DNA of 64,000 nucleotides, from NCBI GenBank assembly GCA_029777945.1, contig JAKORG010000019.1, forward strand, positions 24,337 through 88,336. The letters are read 5' to 3'. The position numbers and the translations under genes were made by a program. Below the pieces are notes generated by a model. It had not been told where the DNA came from and searched no databases. It saw nothing but the letters and a program-made list of their open reading frames with translations. Source of the DNA: Deltaproteobacteria bacterium. GTDB lineage: Bacteria > Desulfobacterota > Syntrophorhabdia > Syntrophorhabdales > Syntrophorhabdaceae. The first letter of the stretch is position 1. The number at the start of each line of letters is the position of its first letter. Shown here piece by piece: positions 1-8,694 of the stretch.

Positions 1-555
1 ATCAGATGGTGGCAATGCCCTCTTTCCAAATCTCCCATTTCCAAAACCAATAGTAAAATCAAAGGGAAAAATCTGTTTACTTAATACAAAGTACTGGGAT
101 GGATAAAGCCTTGTTCCTTGAGGGTCATTTATGGCAAAGGCAATGGCAGGCATATATTTTCCTTCACGAATAAATTGGTATTTAAAATCCATGGCCTTAT
201 CTTTATATTCACCGTATGATGTACTTAATGCCTTAACACCTCTAATCTGGGTGACCCTGCCCTCTATCTCAAGGCCCTTTAACGGACCTAAAACAAGGTA
301 ATACCAGATGTAAGGATACGCTATACCCATACCTGTTCTAAAATTATTTTCCTTTAAAACCCTTGCAGTGGGTATCTCAATGAGTCCTGTTGTTCCCCAG
401 TTTGCAGGGTTAACAAACGGTTCATCAGTAGCATAAACACAATTGATAACATCTATTTTTCCCATGATGATATGGCATAAAATAAGAATGTGCGTGATTA
501 AAATTAAAAGGAAAAAAAATTTTTTAGTTTTATATATAGCAGAATCTTTTTGCAC
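1..555 (-). CDS. YjbH-like outer-membrane/exopolysaccharide-associated protein, C-terminus beyond window
   Basis: The frame stays open for 185 codons to the window edge. The start is a GTG at 555 preceded by AGGG four bases upstream. Residues 1-42 form a signal peptide: a lysine-containing N-region, a long Ile/Leu core, and a likely cleavage after VYA. The mature part matches the YjbH (DUF940) family, with NWGTTGLIEIPTAR at about residues 52-65, a segment ending in INDPQGT, and a glycine-rich DFTIGFGNGRFG near the edge. YjbH proteins are predicted outer-membrane barrels linked to polysaccharide secretion. The usual partners (yjbE-G) are not visible. The gene points out of the window and its promoter is not clear in the 194-base gap upstream. 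Confidence 0.72.
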   Translation of the reverse strand, partial: MQKDSAIYKTKKFFFLLILITHILILCHIIMGKIDVINCVYATDEPFVNPANWGTTGLIEIPTARVLKENNFRTGMGIAYPYIWYYLVLGPLKGLEIEGRVTQIRGVKALSTSYGEYKDKAMDFKYQFIREGKYMPAIAFAINDPQGTRLYPSQYFVLSKQIFPFDFTIGFGNGRFGKRALPPSD

Positions 556-749
556 AATTCCCTGTCGCCAATGAAAGAATTTTAAAATCCATAGTATAGA
601 TAAACATTTGTAAAGATGTTTATTAAGAATTTATTGATTTTATACTTATTTTTCCCTTTATTTCCATAAAAAAATGTTTTGGACTAAATGCTTTTCTTGT
701 ATTTATTAAATTAAGGAAAATTTCTCAATGAAATGACTAAAGGAATCTT

Positions 750-1028
750 CTATCCGTATCTGTATTGAACACCAAATTCGCCCTTTGGATATATCCAGTC
801 TATGGCACCTTCAGTGCAGGCAATCCTGCATGTCCCGCATTCAAGACACCCTGCATATTCAACGGTTATCTCATCGGTTTGTTCATTGTATGAATAGAGG
901 TGTCCAGGACATACAAAGAGACAGTATTTGATTTTACATTTTGTTCTGCATATTTCATGGTTTATCTTTATGTGAGTCTCTTTATCTGTTTTAAATGCAT
1001 CTATGGCAAGTTTTTCTTCGATTTTCAT
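750..1028 (-). CDS. fixX: FixX-like ferredoxin of ETF:quinone oxidoreductase
   Basis: Small 92-residue iron-sulphur protein with two cysteine groups: C27/C31/C36/C40 followed by proline, and C61-x2-C64-x2-C67-x3-C71. This is enough for up to two [4Fe-4S] clusters. The spacing and the GCLECGTCR stretch are typical of FixX, which works with FixC to pass electrons from electron-transferring flavoprotein to the quinone pool. It lies 7 bases after fixC and is the last gene of the acd-etfB-etfA-fixC-fixX run. No terminator is obvious behind it. Confidence 0.9.
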   Translation of the reverse strand: MKIEEKLAIDAFKTDKETHIKINHEICRTKCKIKYCLFVCPGHLYSYNEQTDEITVEYAGCLECGTCRIACTEGAIDWIYPKGEFGVQYRYG

Positions 1029-1035
1029 AATTTCC

Positions 1036-2325
1036 TCAGATATTTTTTATGTTATAAAGTTCTTTCAATCTTTTAAAGCTGAGCATTCCCGATGATTTTA
1101 GTTCTTTCCACAGGGTGGAGCCAATCTTTTCTTTAGGTCCTTCACCAAACCAAATCACCTTCTCAACAAATAAGGGGAAATATTTAGGATAAAAATTAAA
1201 AAATGCATCGTTGTCGAGAAATTCTGGCATGTCTTTACAATTGTACATATCCTTTAAAACAAAAGAATTTTTTAGTTTTTCTTCGTATAAAGAAAGGGTA
1301 TTTGCAGAAAAATCACCTTTTTCAAATGCGTCTAAAATCGTCTCTGCTGCAATAATGCCTGAGGCAATAGCAAATTCCATGCCCCTTACTGTAACACCCA
1401 TATTCAATGCAAAACCTGCTGCATCTCCTACAACGAGTATACCGTTAGCGTAAAGCCTTGAAAGATTATTATACCCTCCTTCAGGTATCACATGGGCAGA
1501 ATATTCAACGACGCTACCCCCTTCTAAAAGTCTTTTTATCTCATATCTTTCTTTAAATGCATCTATCAATGAATGGGCCTCAATTGTAGCAGCCCTTTCC
1601 ATTATTGCCTTTATGCCAACTACTACACCGAGGGAGATTGTTTCTTTATTGGTATAAAGAAAACCTCCACCAAACGTACCTTTTGTTACATCACCTATAA
1701 AGAGATGGGCACAACCTTCATCTTTTTCAACATTGAATCTGTCGTTAATCTTCTCTTCTGTGAGCTCTATTACCTCCTTTATACCCACTGCATAGTTTTT
1801 GGGTCTCATCTTTGGCTTAAGGCCTGCCTTTTCACCTATAAAGGAAAGCACACCATCTGCTGCCACAACAACACTGGCAGGAATCTCTTCTTCCCCTGAT
1901 TTTACACCAAAGACCCGGTTGTCTTCCCACAAAAGGTCATCAACCCTGTATTTGGGAATGACATATACACCCTTTTCCATTAGTTTCTCTGACAGCCACC
2001 TATCAAATATTGATCTCAAAACAGAGTAACTATGACCTGTTTTTCTGAATTTTTCACCTGTAAAGTCTATATTTAGTGAATTTCCCTCTCCAAATAAACT
2101 CCATCTCTCTCTTACGATCTTTCTTTCAAAGGGTGCATCTAAAAACATATCACCTATCAAAGGTTTAATCGGTTCAAGATATAATCTTCCACCAGTAACA
2201 TTTTTACTGCCAGAAAAATCACCCCTTTCGAGGACTAAGACCTGTAGCCCCCTATCTGCAAGTTTATATGCGCAGGCAAGTCCTGAAAGACCTCCACCCA
2301 CTATTACTACATCAATCTTTTCCAC
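1036..2325 (-). CDS. fixC: FixC-like FAD-dependent ETF:quinone oxidoreductase
   Basis: A 429-residue flavoprotein. The N-terminal Rossmann motif GGGLSG (residues 10-15) is followed by an acidic strand end (LVLERG), as expected for FAD binding. A second FAD motif, GILVVGDAAGFALNMGVTV, lies in the C-terminal half. This is the geranylgeranyl-reductase/ETF-QO fold seen in FixC. It should accept electrons from EtfAB and hand them to FixX and then quinone at the membrane. It starts 1 base after etfA ends and is followed by fixX, so the genes are transcribed together. Length is normal for FixC (about 430). Confidence 0.92.
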   Translation of the reverse strand: MEKIDVVIVGGGLSGLACAYKLADRGLQVLVLERGDFSGSKNVTGGRLYLEPIKPLIGDMFLDAPFERKIVRERWSLFGEGNSLNIDFTGEKFRKTGHSYSVLRSIFDRWLSEKLMEKGVYVIPKYRVDDLLWEDNRVFGVKSGEEEIPASVVVAADGVLSFIGEKAGLKPKMRPKNYAVGIKEVIELTEEKINDRFNVEKDEGCAHLFIGDVTKGTFGGGFLYTNKETISLGVVVGIKAIMERAATIEAHSLIDAFKERYEIKRLLEGGSVVEYSAHVIPEGGYNNLSRLYANGILVVGDAAGFALNMGVTVRGMEFAIASGIIAAETILDAFEKGDFSANTLSLYEEKLKNSFVLKDMYNCKDMPEFLDNDAFFNFYPKYFPLFVEKVIWFGEGPKEKIGSTLWKELKSSGMLSFKRLKELYNIKNI

Positions 2326-2326
2326 T

Positions 2327-3307
2327 TTACCCCTCTTTTTTTGCTGCCATTAATTCTTCTTTCAAGGCCGGCAAAACATTAAACAGGTCATCTACTATCC
2401 CGTAATCTGCATATTGAAAGATAAGGGCATTAGGGTCTTTATTTATGGCAACTACCACTTTTGATGTATCCATACTCATGGTATGGTGTAATGCCCCTGA
2501 AACACCGCATCCAATGTATAGCTTAGGCGATACTGTTTTTCCACTCTTCCCAATCTGATCTTCGTAGTCACGCCACTTACTGTCCACAACGGCACGAGAT
2601 GCACCAACCCTTGCGCCAATTATATCTGCAATCTCTTCGAGTATCTTAAAATTTTCAGGATCTTTCATGCCCCTGCCACCACATATTATAAAATCTGCCT
2701 CCTGTAAATCTACCTTTTCAGATTGGCCTTTTGTGATATTTACTAAATGCATTCTTTTATCCGGTACTGCATTGATCTTTTCCTCTATTACCTCACCAGT
2801 TCTATTGCCCTTTTCTATGGAGAAAGAATTGGGTCTAAATGTAATTATTACCTTATCTGTACTTTTTGGAGAAACCCATGAAATTATCTTTCCTCCATAT
2901 ATAGGCTTTTTTACTTTTAATTCACCATCAATAATCTCAATACCCGTTGCATCTGATATAAAAGCAGCGCCAATCCTGGCCGTAAGTCTTGGGAATAGGT
3001 CTTTCCCCGTTATTGTAGATGCACCTATTATAAGAAATGGTGAATATTTTTTAGTAATAAACTCTAATGCATCAGTATATGTATCCCATCTATAATCCTT
3101 ATATACTTCTCCGTCTATAATAATGACTTTTTCTTCATAGGGTCTTATATCCTCTGCAAGGTTTATAACATTATCACCTATGAGAACTGCCAGTAGATTC
3201 GATAACAATTTATCTGTCAGTTCCCTTCCTTTTGTTAAAAGTTCGAAACTCGTCTTCCTTATTTTTCCTTCTTTACACTCAATAAATACGCATATATCCT
3301 TGCCCAT
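2327..3307 (-). CDS. etfA: Electron transfer flavoprotein alpha subunit
   Basis: 326 residues, the normal EtfA/FixB length. The C-terminal FAD domain is clear, with CGVSGALHHTMSM followed by VVVAINKDPNALIFQYADYG, the stretch that holds the FAD in all EtfA proteins. It forms the heterodimer with EtfB (15 bases upstream) and receives electrons from the acyl-CoA dehydrogenase encoded just before. The presence of FixC and FixX in the same operon leaves open either simple quinone reduction or flavin-based bifurcation. The sequence alone does not settle which. Confidence 0.94.
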   Translation of the reverse strand: MGKDICVFIECKEGKIRKTSFELLTKGRELTDKLLSNLLAVLIGDNVINLAEDIRPYEEKVIIIDGEVYKDYRWDTYTDALEFITKKYSPFLIIGASTITGKDLFPRLTARIGAAFISDATGIEIIDGELKVKKPIYGGKIISWVSPKSTDKVIITFRPNSFSIEKGNRTGEVIEEKINAVPDKRMHLVNITKGQSEKVDLQEADFIICGGRGMKDPENFKILEEIADIIGARVGASRAVVDSKWRDYEDQIGKSGKTVSPKLYIGCGVSGALHHTMSMDTSKVVVAINKDPNALIFQYADYGIVDDLFNVLPALKEELMAAKKEG

Positions 3308-3322
3308 ATATAATCTCCTTAT

Positions 3323-4114
3323 CTATAAAACTTTTGCCTCTTCCTTTAGTAGTTTTACCAGTTTCTTTGCCTTGTCCTGCGGTGTTTCACCATCTATTAT
3401 CTTAACAGGTGGCCTTGCCTTCGGTGTTTCATAAAATAATACCCCGATCTTTGAGGCGCCATTGTTTAGCTCTTCTTTTTGAAAGCCCAAAGTCAACGGG
3501 TCCAGAATGGGTATATTTGCCTTCATAGCCTTCATAACCCCTGTGATTAAAGGCACCCTCGGTTCATTTATGCCTTTTTGTGTGGTAAAAAGGGCAGGTA
3601 ATTCCACCTCAAAGGTCTGCCTTGCCCCTTCTAAATCCCTTTCCACTATCATGTGTTTTTCGTCTTTAACATCGAGTTTCATTATGGCGCTTATATGGGG
3701 TATATTTAAAAATTCGGCCACCATAGGGCCTATTGCTCCGTTTTCGTCGTCTATTGCCTGTCTTCCACATAAAATGATGTCAAAACCTTCTTTTTTTGCA
3801 AAACCTGCTAAAATCTTTGCCGTAATTAGAGGGTCTTCTGTATCCATATCTGTATTATCAATTAGATATGCCTGGTCAGCACCCATGGCTATGGCAGTGC
3901 GCAGCGCTTCTATTGCCTTTTTTCCACCGCATGTGCAAACAATAATTTTAGATTCCTTCAATTTTGTCTTTAACCTTATGGCCTCTTCTACTGCGAACTC
4001 ATCGAAAAAGTTGAGATTGTACTTATTTTCAATCTCCAGCGACTTATTGTCGCTTTTAATCAATATCCTTGCCTCAGTGTCTGCAACCTGTTTTACAAAA
4101 ACGAGTATGTTCAA
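3323..4114 (-). CDS. etfB: Electron transfer flavoprotein beta subunit
   Basis: 263 residues of the EtfB/FixA family. The N-terminus MNILVFVKQVADTEARI, the central AIDDENGAIGPMVAEFL and the C-terminal stretch rich in Pro/Arg (KARPPVKIIDG) are family landmarks. It binds a second nucleotide or FAD and docks to dehydrogenases. A good SD (GGAGG) lies just before the ATG. The gap to the acyl-CoA dehydrogenase upstream is 88 bases with no terminator hairpin, so a single operon is likely. Confidence 0.94.
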   Translation of the reverse strand: MNILVFVKQVADTEARILIKSDNKSLEIENKYNLNFFDEFAVEEAIRLKTKLKESKIIVCTCGGKKAIEALRTAIAMGADQAYLIDNTDMDTEDPLITAKILAGFAKKEGFDIILCGRQAIDDENGAIGPMVAEFLNIPHISAIMKLDVKDEKHMIVERDLEGARQTFEVELPALFTTQKGINEPRVPLITGVMKAMKANIPILDPLTLGFQKEELNNGASKIGVLFYETPKARPPVKIIDGETPQDKAKKLVKLLKEEAKVL

Positions 4115-4202
4115 AACATTACCTCCCTGAATTTACTAAATTTAAATTTAAAAGCGGGCATTAATTTAAACATAAACTGACGGATATTTGAAGTAAAAAT
4201 AT

Positions 4203-5351
4203 TTATAGTTTTCCTAAAATGTTTCTGCCTATAAAATCTTTTAAGACCTCGTGGGTTCCACCTCCATATAAAAGAAACCTTGCATCCCTAAAGTAACGCT
4301 GAGGTGTATATTCGTGGGCAAAGGCATTTGCCCCATAAATCCTTGTTACCTCGTCCACAACCTTCAGACATACCTCTGTGGCAAACATCTTTGCCTCTGC
4401 TGCCAATGTCCTTACATCCATATTGTTTTCCATCATCCAGGCACCGTAGTATATCATAAGCCGCGCTGCATTCATAAGTGTATCCATCTCTGCAAATTTT
4501 TCCCTAATGAGTTGGTAATTGCCTATGGGCTGACCGAATGCTACCCTTTTCCTTGCAAATTCAAGACCTTCTTTGTAGGCACCCTTTGCAATGCCCAATG
4601 CCATGGCAGCAGTCATTAATCTTACCTCATCAAGTATCTCGCCTACATAGATAACGCCTTTTCCGAGTTCATCTCCTAAAAAGTTTTCATCAGGTATCCA
4701 TACGTTGTCGAATACAAGCTCTCCTGTTACTGTGCCCCTGCAGCCAAGCTTATTTAAAACCTGACCGCTTGAAAAACCAGGTGTTCCTTTTTCTACGAGG
4801 AAGAAATTGAGGGCCTTTAATCCCTTTGATGGATCCGTTGTGGCCAAAACAGTGCAGAAATCACAGATGGGTCCATTTGTTATCCACATCTTTGTTCCGT
4901 TTATCCTCCAGCCGTTTCCGTCTTTTACTGCCGTTGTCCTTGTTGCACCCAAGTCAGAACCGGACTGGTCTTCGGTAAAACAAATGGTAGCAATCTTTTC
5001 GCCCCTCATGGCAGGATAAAGACACCTCTCTTTTATTGAATCGTTTCCAAATCTATAAATAAAGTACGTTCCCATGAGTATATTCATTATCACACTCTGG
5101 GCGAACCCCACAGAGCCCCTTGTTATCTCTTCATAGAAGGTCATGCACATAATTTTATCGGCATTCATGCCGCCTATCTCTTCAGGATATCTAAGCCCCA
5201 GATAACCGAGGGCTGTAAATTCTTTCCACAAATCCCACGGGAATTCATCCTTTTCGTCTATTTCCTGCGCCTTTGGAACTATCATCTTGTCCACTGTATC
5301 TACTATAACCTTTTTGAAAAATTCCTGCTGTTCCGTTAAGGTAAAATCCAT
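4203..5351 (-). CDS. Acyl-CoA dehydrogenase
   Basis: 382 residues, the usual short-chain acyl-CoA dehydrogenase length. Visible landmarks are the FAD-binding ICFTEDQSGSDLGATRTTA, the W-I-T-N-G motif (KMWITNGPICDF), and the C-terminal YGGGTHEVLKDFIGR. In the last of these, the position usually occupied by the active-site region EGT reads GGT. The catalytic glutamate of most family members sits in an IYEG-like motif; here the nearest match is RIYGANAF, so the base must be elsewhere or absent. It heads the ETF/FixCX operon and is preceded by a strong promoter overlapped by a palindrome. Substrate chain length cannot be told from sequence. Confidence 0.9.
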   Translation of the reverse strand: MDFTLTEQQEFFKKVIVDTVDKMIVPKAQEIDEKDEFPWDLWKEFTALGYLGLRYPEEIGGMNADKIMCMTFYEEITRGSVGFAQSVIMNILMGTYFIYRFGNDSIKERCLYPAMRGEKIATICFTEDQSGSDLGATRTTAVKDGNGWRINGTKMWITNGPICDFCTVLATTDPSKGLKALNFFLVEKGTPGFSSGQVLNKLGCRGTVTGELVFDNVWIPDENFLGDELGKGVIYVGEILDEVRLMTAAMALGIAKGAYKEGLEFARKRVAFGQPIGNYQLIREKFAEMDTLMNAARLMIYYGAWMMENNMDVRTLAAEAKMFATEVCLKVVDEVTRIYGANAFAHEYTPQRYFRDARFLLYGGGTHEVLKDFIGRNILGKL

Positions 5352-5388
5352 AAAATACCCCCTTTTTTGGAAAAATGTGAATCGATTT

Positions 5389-5398
5389 TTGTATACAA
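5389..5398. promoter_or_regulatory. Candidate operator palindrome TTGTATACAA
   Basis: Perfect 10-base palindrome overlapping the -10 hexamer of the acd promoter, where a bound repressor would block transcription. Matching or near-matching copies stand upstream of the symporter operon and in the rpsU intergenic region. The binding protein is not identified. Confidence 0.4.
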
Positions 5399-5423
5399 TA
5401 TTTTACCTACGGATTTTTGTCAA
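5395..5423 (-). promoter_or_regulatory. Sigma-70-type promoter of the acd-etf-fixCX operon
   Basis: On the minus strand, TTGACA (5418-5423), a 17-base spacer and TATTGT (5395-5400) lie about 40 bases upstream of the acyl-CoA dehydrogenase start. Confidence 0.65.
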
Positions 5424-5443
5424 GTAAAAATTCTGCTTAATAT

Positions 5444-6973
5444 TCAACTTTCTACAAAACACTTCAATTTTGTAGCCCTTATAGGATGCCTTAATTTTCT
5501 CAAGGCCTTTGCCTCGATCTGTCTTATCCTTTCCCTTGTAACATCGAATATTTGGCCTACTTCTTCCAATGTATGGTCGTATTTTTCACCGATACCGAAT
5601 CTCTTTCTGATGACCTTTTCCTCTCTCGGAGTAAGGGTTGATAAAACCAAATTTAACTGATTTACCAAATCATCAAAGATGGCAATGTCCTGCGGGGTTG
5701 GTGATGTCTTATCTTCTACAAAATCTGCAAGATGGGTGTCTTCATCATCTCCAATAGGCGTTTCCAATGAAATGGGTTCCTTTGTTATCCTTAATGCCTT
5801 TTTTACCTTGTCTGCACTTAACCCTACCCTCTCGGCAATCTCATCGGGAAAGGGTTCCCTGCCTAATTCCTGGACAAGTTCTCTTGATGCCCTTACGATT
5901 TTATTTATCGTCTCAATCATGTGAACGGGAATTCTTATTGTCCTTGATTGATCTGCCAATGCCCTTGTAATAGACTGTCTTATCCACCATGTGGCATAGG
6001 TGCTGAATTTATAACCCCTTTTATATTCGAATCTATCCACTGCCTTCATAAGCCCGATATTTCCTTCCTGGATTAAATCAAGAAAGGATAACCCCCTGTT
6101 TGTATATTTCTTTGCAAGGCTAACAACTAACCTTAAATTTGACTTAACAAGCTCGTTTTTTGCAGCAAGACACCTCTTCTCTGCATCTTCAATCTTTTTA
6201 AGATATGTTTTTAAGACTTCGTAAGACATGCCAGATTCGGACTCTATTTTTTGAATTCTCTTGTAAAGCATTGAAAGGTGTTTGTCATTTTCTGTATTGT
6301 GCTTTCTTTTGTATTTTGTAATTTCTGCCTCTGTCTTCTCTATCTTCTCCACATATCTTTTCATGCGCCAGACGATCTTATCTATTACCTTCCTCGTTAA
6401 ATTCATACTGGTTATCAACTTTTTAATCTCTTCCCAATCCTCGTCTGAAGGATTCTTTTTGTTGTATATGGATCTTATTGATTCGAGATTTTTTATGAGT
6501 CTTTCCTTTTGATATTCTACCTCTGCGTCTGTATAGTCTTCTTCTTCTACATCAAGGGTAATATCCTTAGCTGTTATCCTATTTGCCTTTAAGGCAATAA
6601 GGAGGTTCAAGAGTTCTTTTACTGTGCCTGGAAAAGAAAGGATAATCTCCTTTACCTCTTCCTTTGCCTCTTCCATCCTTAGCACTATTTCCTTTTCCCC
6701 TTCCTTTGTTAAAAGGGATAGGCTACTCATCTCTTTTATGTAGTGTCTTACAGGATTTACTATATCACTATCGTGGAGGCCTTCGAGGTCTTCTGTAAAT
6801 AGTTCATCGAGCCTATCCTCTCCTTCTACCACATCGCTACTTTCATCCACATCGAATATGTCTATTTCATCAAATATGTTTTCGCTATTACTTGTATCTG
6901 CCAAAATAGTGGAAAGTTCTTTTTGCTCCTTATTTTCCTCAAAAACAAAGAAATCTTTTACTTTTTCAGGCAT
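5444..6973 (-). CDS. rpoD: RNA polymerase primary sigma factor (sigma-70, RpoD)
   Basis: 509 residues. Region 1.2 begins at [19 protein letters not shown]. It is followed by a lysine/glutamate-rich non-conserved segment, then region 2 with [20 protein letters not shown] and [19 protein letters not shown], and region 4 with [14 protein letters not shown] and [19 protein letters not shown]. Region 1.1 is short compared with E. coli RpoD. It is the last gene of the rpsU-yqeY-mutS2-dnaG-rpoD block, an expanded version of the common macromolecular-synthesis operon. It starts 17 bases after dnaG. Confidence 0.96.
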   Translation of the reverse strand: MPEKVKDFFVFEENKEQKELSTILADTSNSENIFDEIDIFDVDESSDVVEGEDRLDELFTEDLEGLHDSDIVNPVRHYIKEMSSLSLLTKEGEKEIVLRMEEAKEEVKEIILSFPGTVKELLNLLIALKANRITAKDITLDVEEEDYTDAEVEYQKERLIKNLESIRSIYNKKNPSDEDWEEIKKLITSMNLTRKVIDKIVWRMKRYVEKIEKTEAEITKYKRKHNTENDKHLSMLYKRIQKIESESGMSYEVLKTYLKKIEDAEKRCLAAKNELVKSNLRLVVSLAKKYTNRGLSFLDLIQEGNIGLMKAVDRFEYKRGYKFSTYATWWIRQSITRALADQSRTIRIPVHMIETINKIVRASRELVQELGREPFPDEIAERVGLSADKVKKALRITKEPISLETPIGDDEDTHLADFVEDKTSPTPQDIAIFDDLVNQLNLVLSTLTPREEKVIRKRFGIGEKYDHTLEEVGQIFDVTRERIRQIEAKALRKLRHPIRATKLKCFVES

Positions 6974-6990
6974 GGTTACCTCACTTATTT

Positions 6991-8694
6991 TTAATTTTTT
7001 AATAGTGACAGGACCTGCCTTTTTTCATCGAGCAGTCCCATAATAACCAAATCATCACCCCTTTTTTCTGCCTCCAGCAATTGCTGGGTTATCTTTTTGA
7101 GCTCTTCTTTTATAAATTTTTTCTCCACGTGTTTTAGATAATCCATTAAGATCTTTTCCAGCTCTTCCTCACCGCAATCGAATGTCATTAATGCGCATTC
7201 GCAGGCTATGGACTTTAGATGCTCCTCTTCTATTGTGCTGATAAAGGCATTCACCTCAAATCCCAGATTCTTTTCATAGAAATCCATAATCTTTTCTATT
7301 ATGCCTTTTGTATTGTTATCTTTTATGAATTTTATCACCCCCTTTTCTTTAAAAAATTCTATCAAGTTCGGATTGTTAATGAGTATACCTATAACCTTTT
7401 TGCCTATAATATCCTTGATCTGTTCCTGTGTATTTAATGGTTTCAACTCTTTTCTCTCTGTCCCATCCCAGAAGATATGCTCTTCCACTTTTGTAAGCTC
7501 TGATATGCGTTTTATATAGAGGTTCTTGGTAACGTTATCTTTTATCTTTTCCACATAGGGCAATACGTTTTTAATAAAAGACAATCTACCTTCAAGGGTT
7601 TCTATACCATATCTTTTCATATGGAAATCGAGATAATAATCGAGTATAGGTTTTTTCTCGTCTAATACCTTATTAAGGGCTTCTTTTCCTTTTTCTCTTA
7701 TAAAACTATCCGGGTCATATCCTTTTGGTAATGCCACCATTTTTGAATTTATCTCTAATTCTGTAATTAATTCAATGAGCCTTAATGAGCTTTTCAGTCC
7801 TGCCTCATCACCATCAAGCATAAGGGTTATGTTTTCCGTATAGTTCTTTGATTTAATCAACTGTTCTTTTGTTACAGCAGTCCCCAGTGTTGCCACAGTA
7901 TTCTTTATCCCCTTTGTATAAAGGGAAATAAAATCAAAATACCCTTCAACTATATATACCTCATCTGCCTCCTGGATATACTTTCTTGTCTTGTCAATGC
8001 CAAAAAGGGATGTCCTTTTTGAAAAAAAGGGTGATTCCGGTGAATTTATGTATTTCGGTATATTAGGATTTTTTTCAATGGCCCTTGCACCAAACCCTAT
8101 GACCCTTTTATTTATATCGCATATGGGAATGACAATCCTTCCCCTGAAAATATCGTATATCTCCTTTTCGCTGGCTTTAATTATCCCTGTAGACATTAGT
8201 ATATCTTTAGGAATCTCCGTTTCCTTTAAAAATTTTCCTATATTTAACTTTCTGTCACTGTAACCTATCCTGAACTCATCTATTATCTGTTCTGTTATTC
8301 CCCTTTTCAAAAGATAATCCATGGCGTGAGGTGAATTTTTTAGATTATTTTGAAAATAATCTGCTAATTTTCCCATGGCATCAAGGATGGTCATCCGCCT
8401 TGAATCTTTATAGGATGTAATCTTTATACCGTATTGTCTTGCAAGGGTTTCAACTGCCTCTTTAAAGCTTAAATTTTCGTATTTCATTATAAAATTGATT
8501 ACATTACCGCCTTCGTGGCACCCAAAACAGTAAAAAATCTGTTTTTCTGTGCTTATAGTAAAGGAAGGGGTCTTTTCCTGATGGAACGGACAAAGTCCCA
8601 CAAAATTTTTTCCTGCCCTACGTAATTTTACGTATTTTGTTACAACATCCAGTATGTCGACCCTGTTTAGTATTTCATCAAGGGCACTTCTCAT
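6991..8694 (-). CDS. dnaG: DNA primase
   Basis: 567 residues. The N-terminal zinc-binding domain shows [13 protein letters not shown] and the pair CFGC. The catalytic core follows, and the TOPRIM domain has [14 protein letters not shown] and LMLDGDEAG, which hold the metal-binding acidic residues. The C-terminal helicase-binding domain is poorly conserved, as usual. The gene overlaps the end of mutS2 by 4 bases (ATGA) and precedes rpoD, so the three are co-transcribed. Confidence 0.96.
   Translation of the reverse strand: MRSALDEILNRVDILDVVTKYVKLRRAGKNFVGLCPFHQEKTPSFTISTEKQIFYCFGCHEGGNVINFIMKYENLSFKEAVETLARQYGIKITSYKDSRRMTILDAMGKLADYFQNNLKNSPHAMDYLLKRGITEQIIDEFRIGYSDRKLNIGKFLKETEIPKDILMSTGIIKASEKEIYDIFRGRIVIPICDINKRVIGFGARAIEKNPNIPKYINSPESPFFSKRTSLFGIDKTRKYIQEADEVYIVEGYFDFISLYTKGIKNTVATLGTAVTKEQLIKSKNYTENITLMLDGDEAGLKSSLRLIELITELEINSKMVALPKGYDPDSFIREKGKEALNKVLDEKKPILDYYLDFHMKRYGIETLEGRLSFIKNVLPYVEKIKDNVTKNLYIKRISELTKVEEHIFWDGTERKELKPLNTQEQIKDIIGKKVIGILINNPNLIEFFKEKGVIKFIKDNNTKGIIEKIMDFYEKNLGFEVNAFISTIEEEHLKSIACECALMTFDCGEEELEKILMDYLKHVEKKFIKEELKKITQQLLEAEKRGDDLVIMGLLDEKRQVLSLLKN

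Noticed and set aside
1211..1453. Open frames on the strand opposite fixC and many other genes
   Set aside because: They lie wholly inside well-identified genes and show no family motifs, SD or composition of their own.
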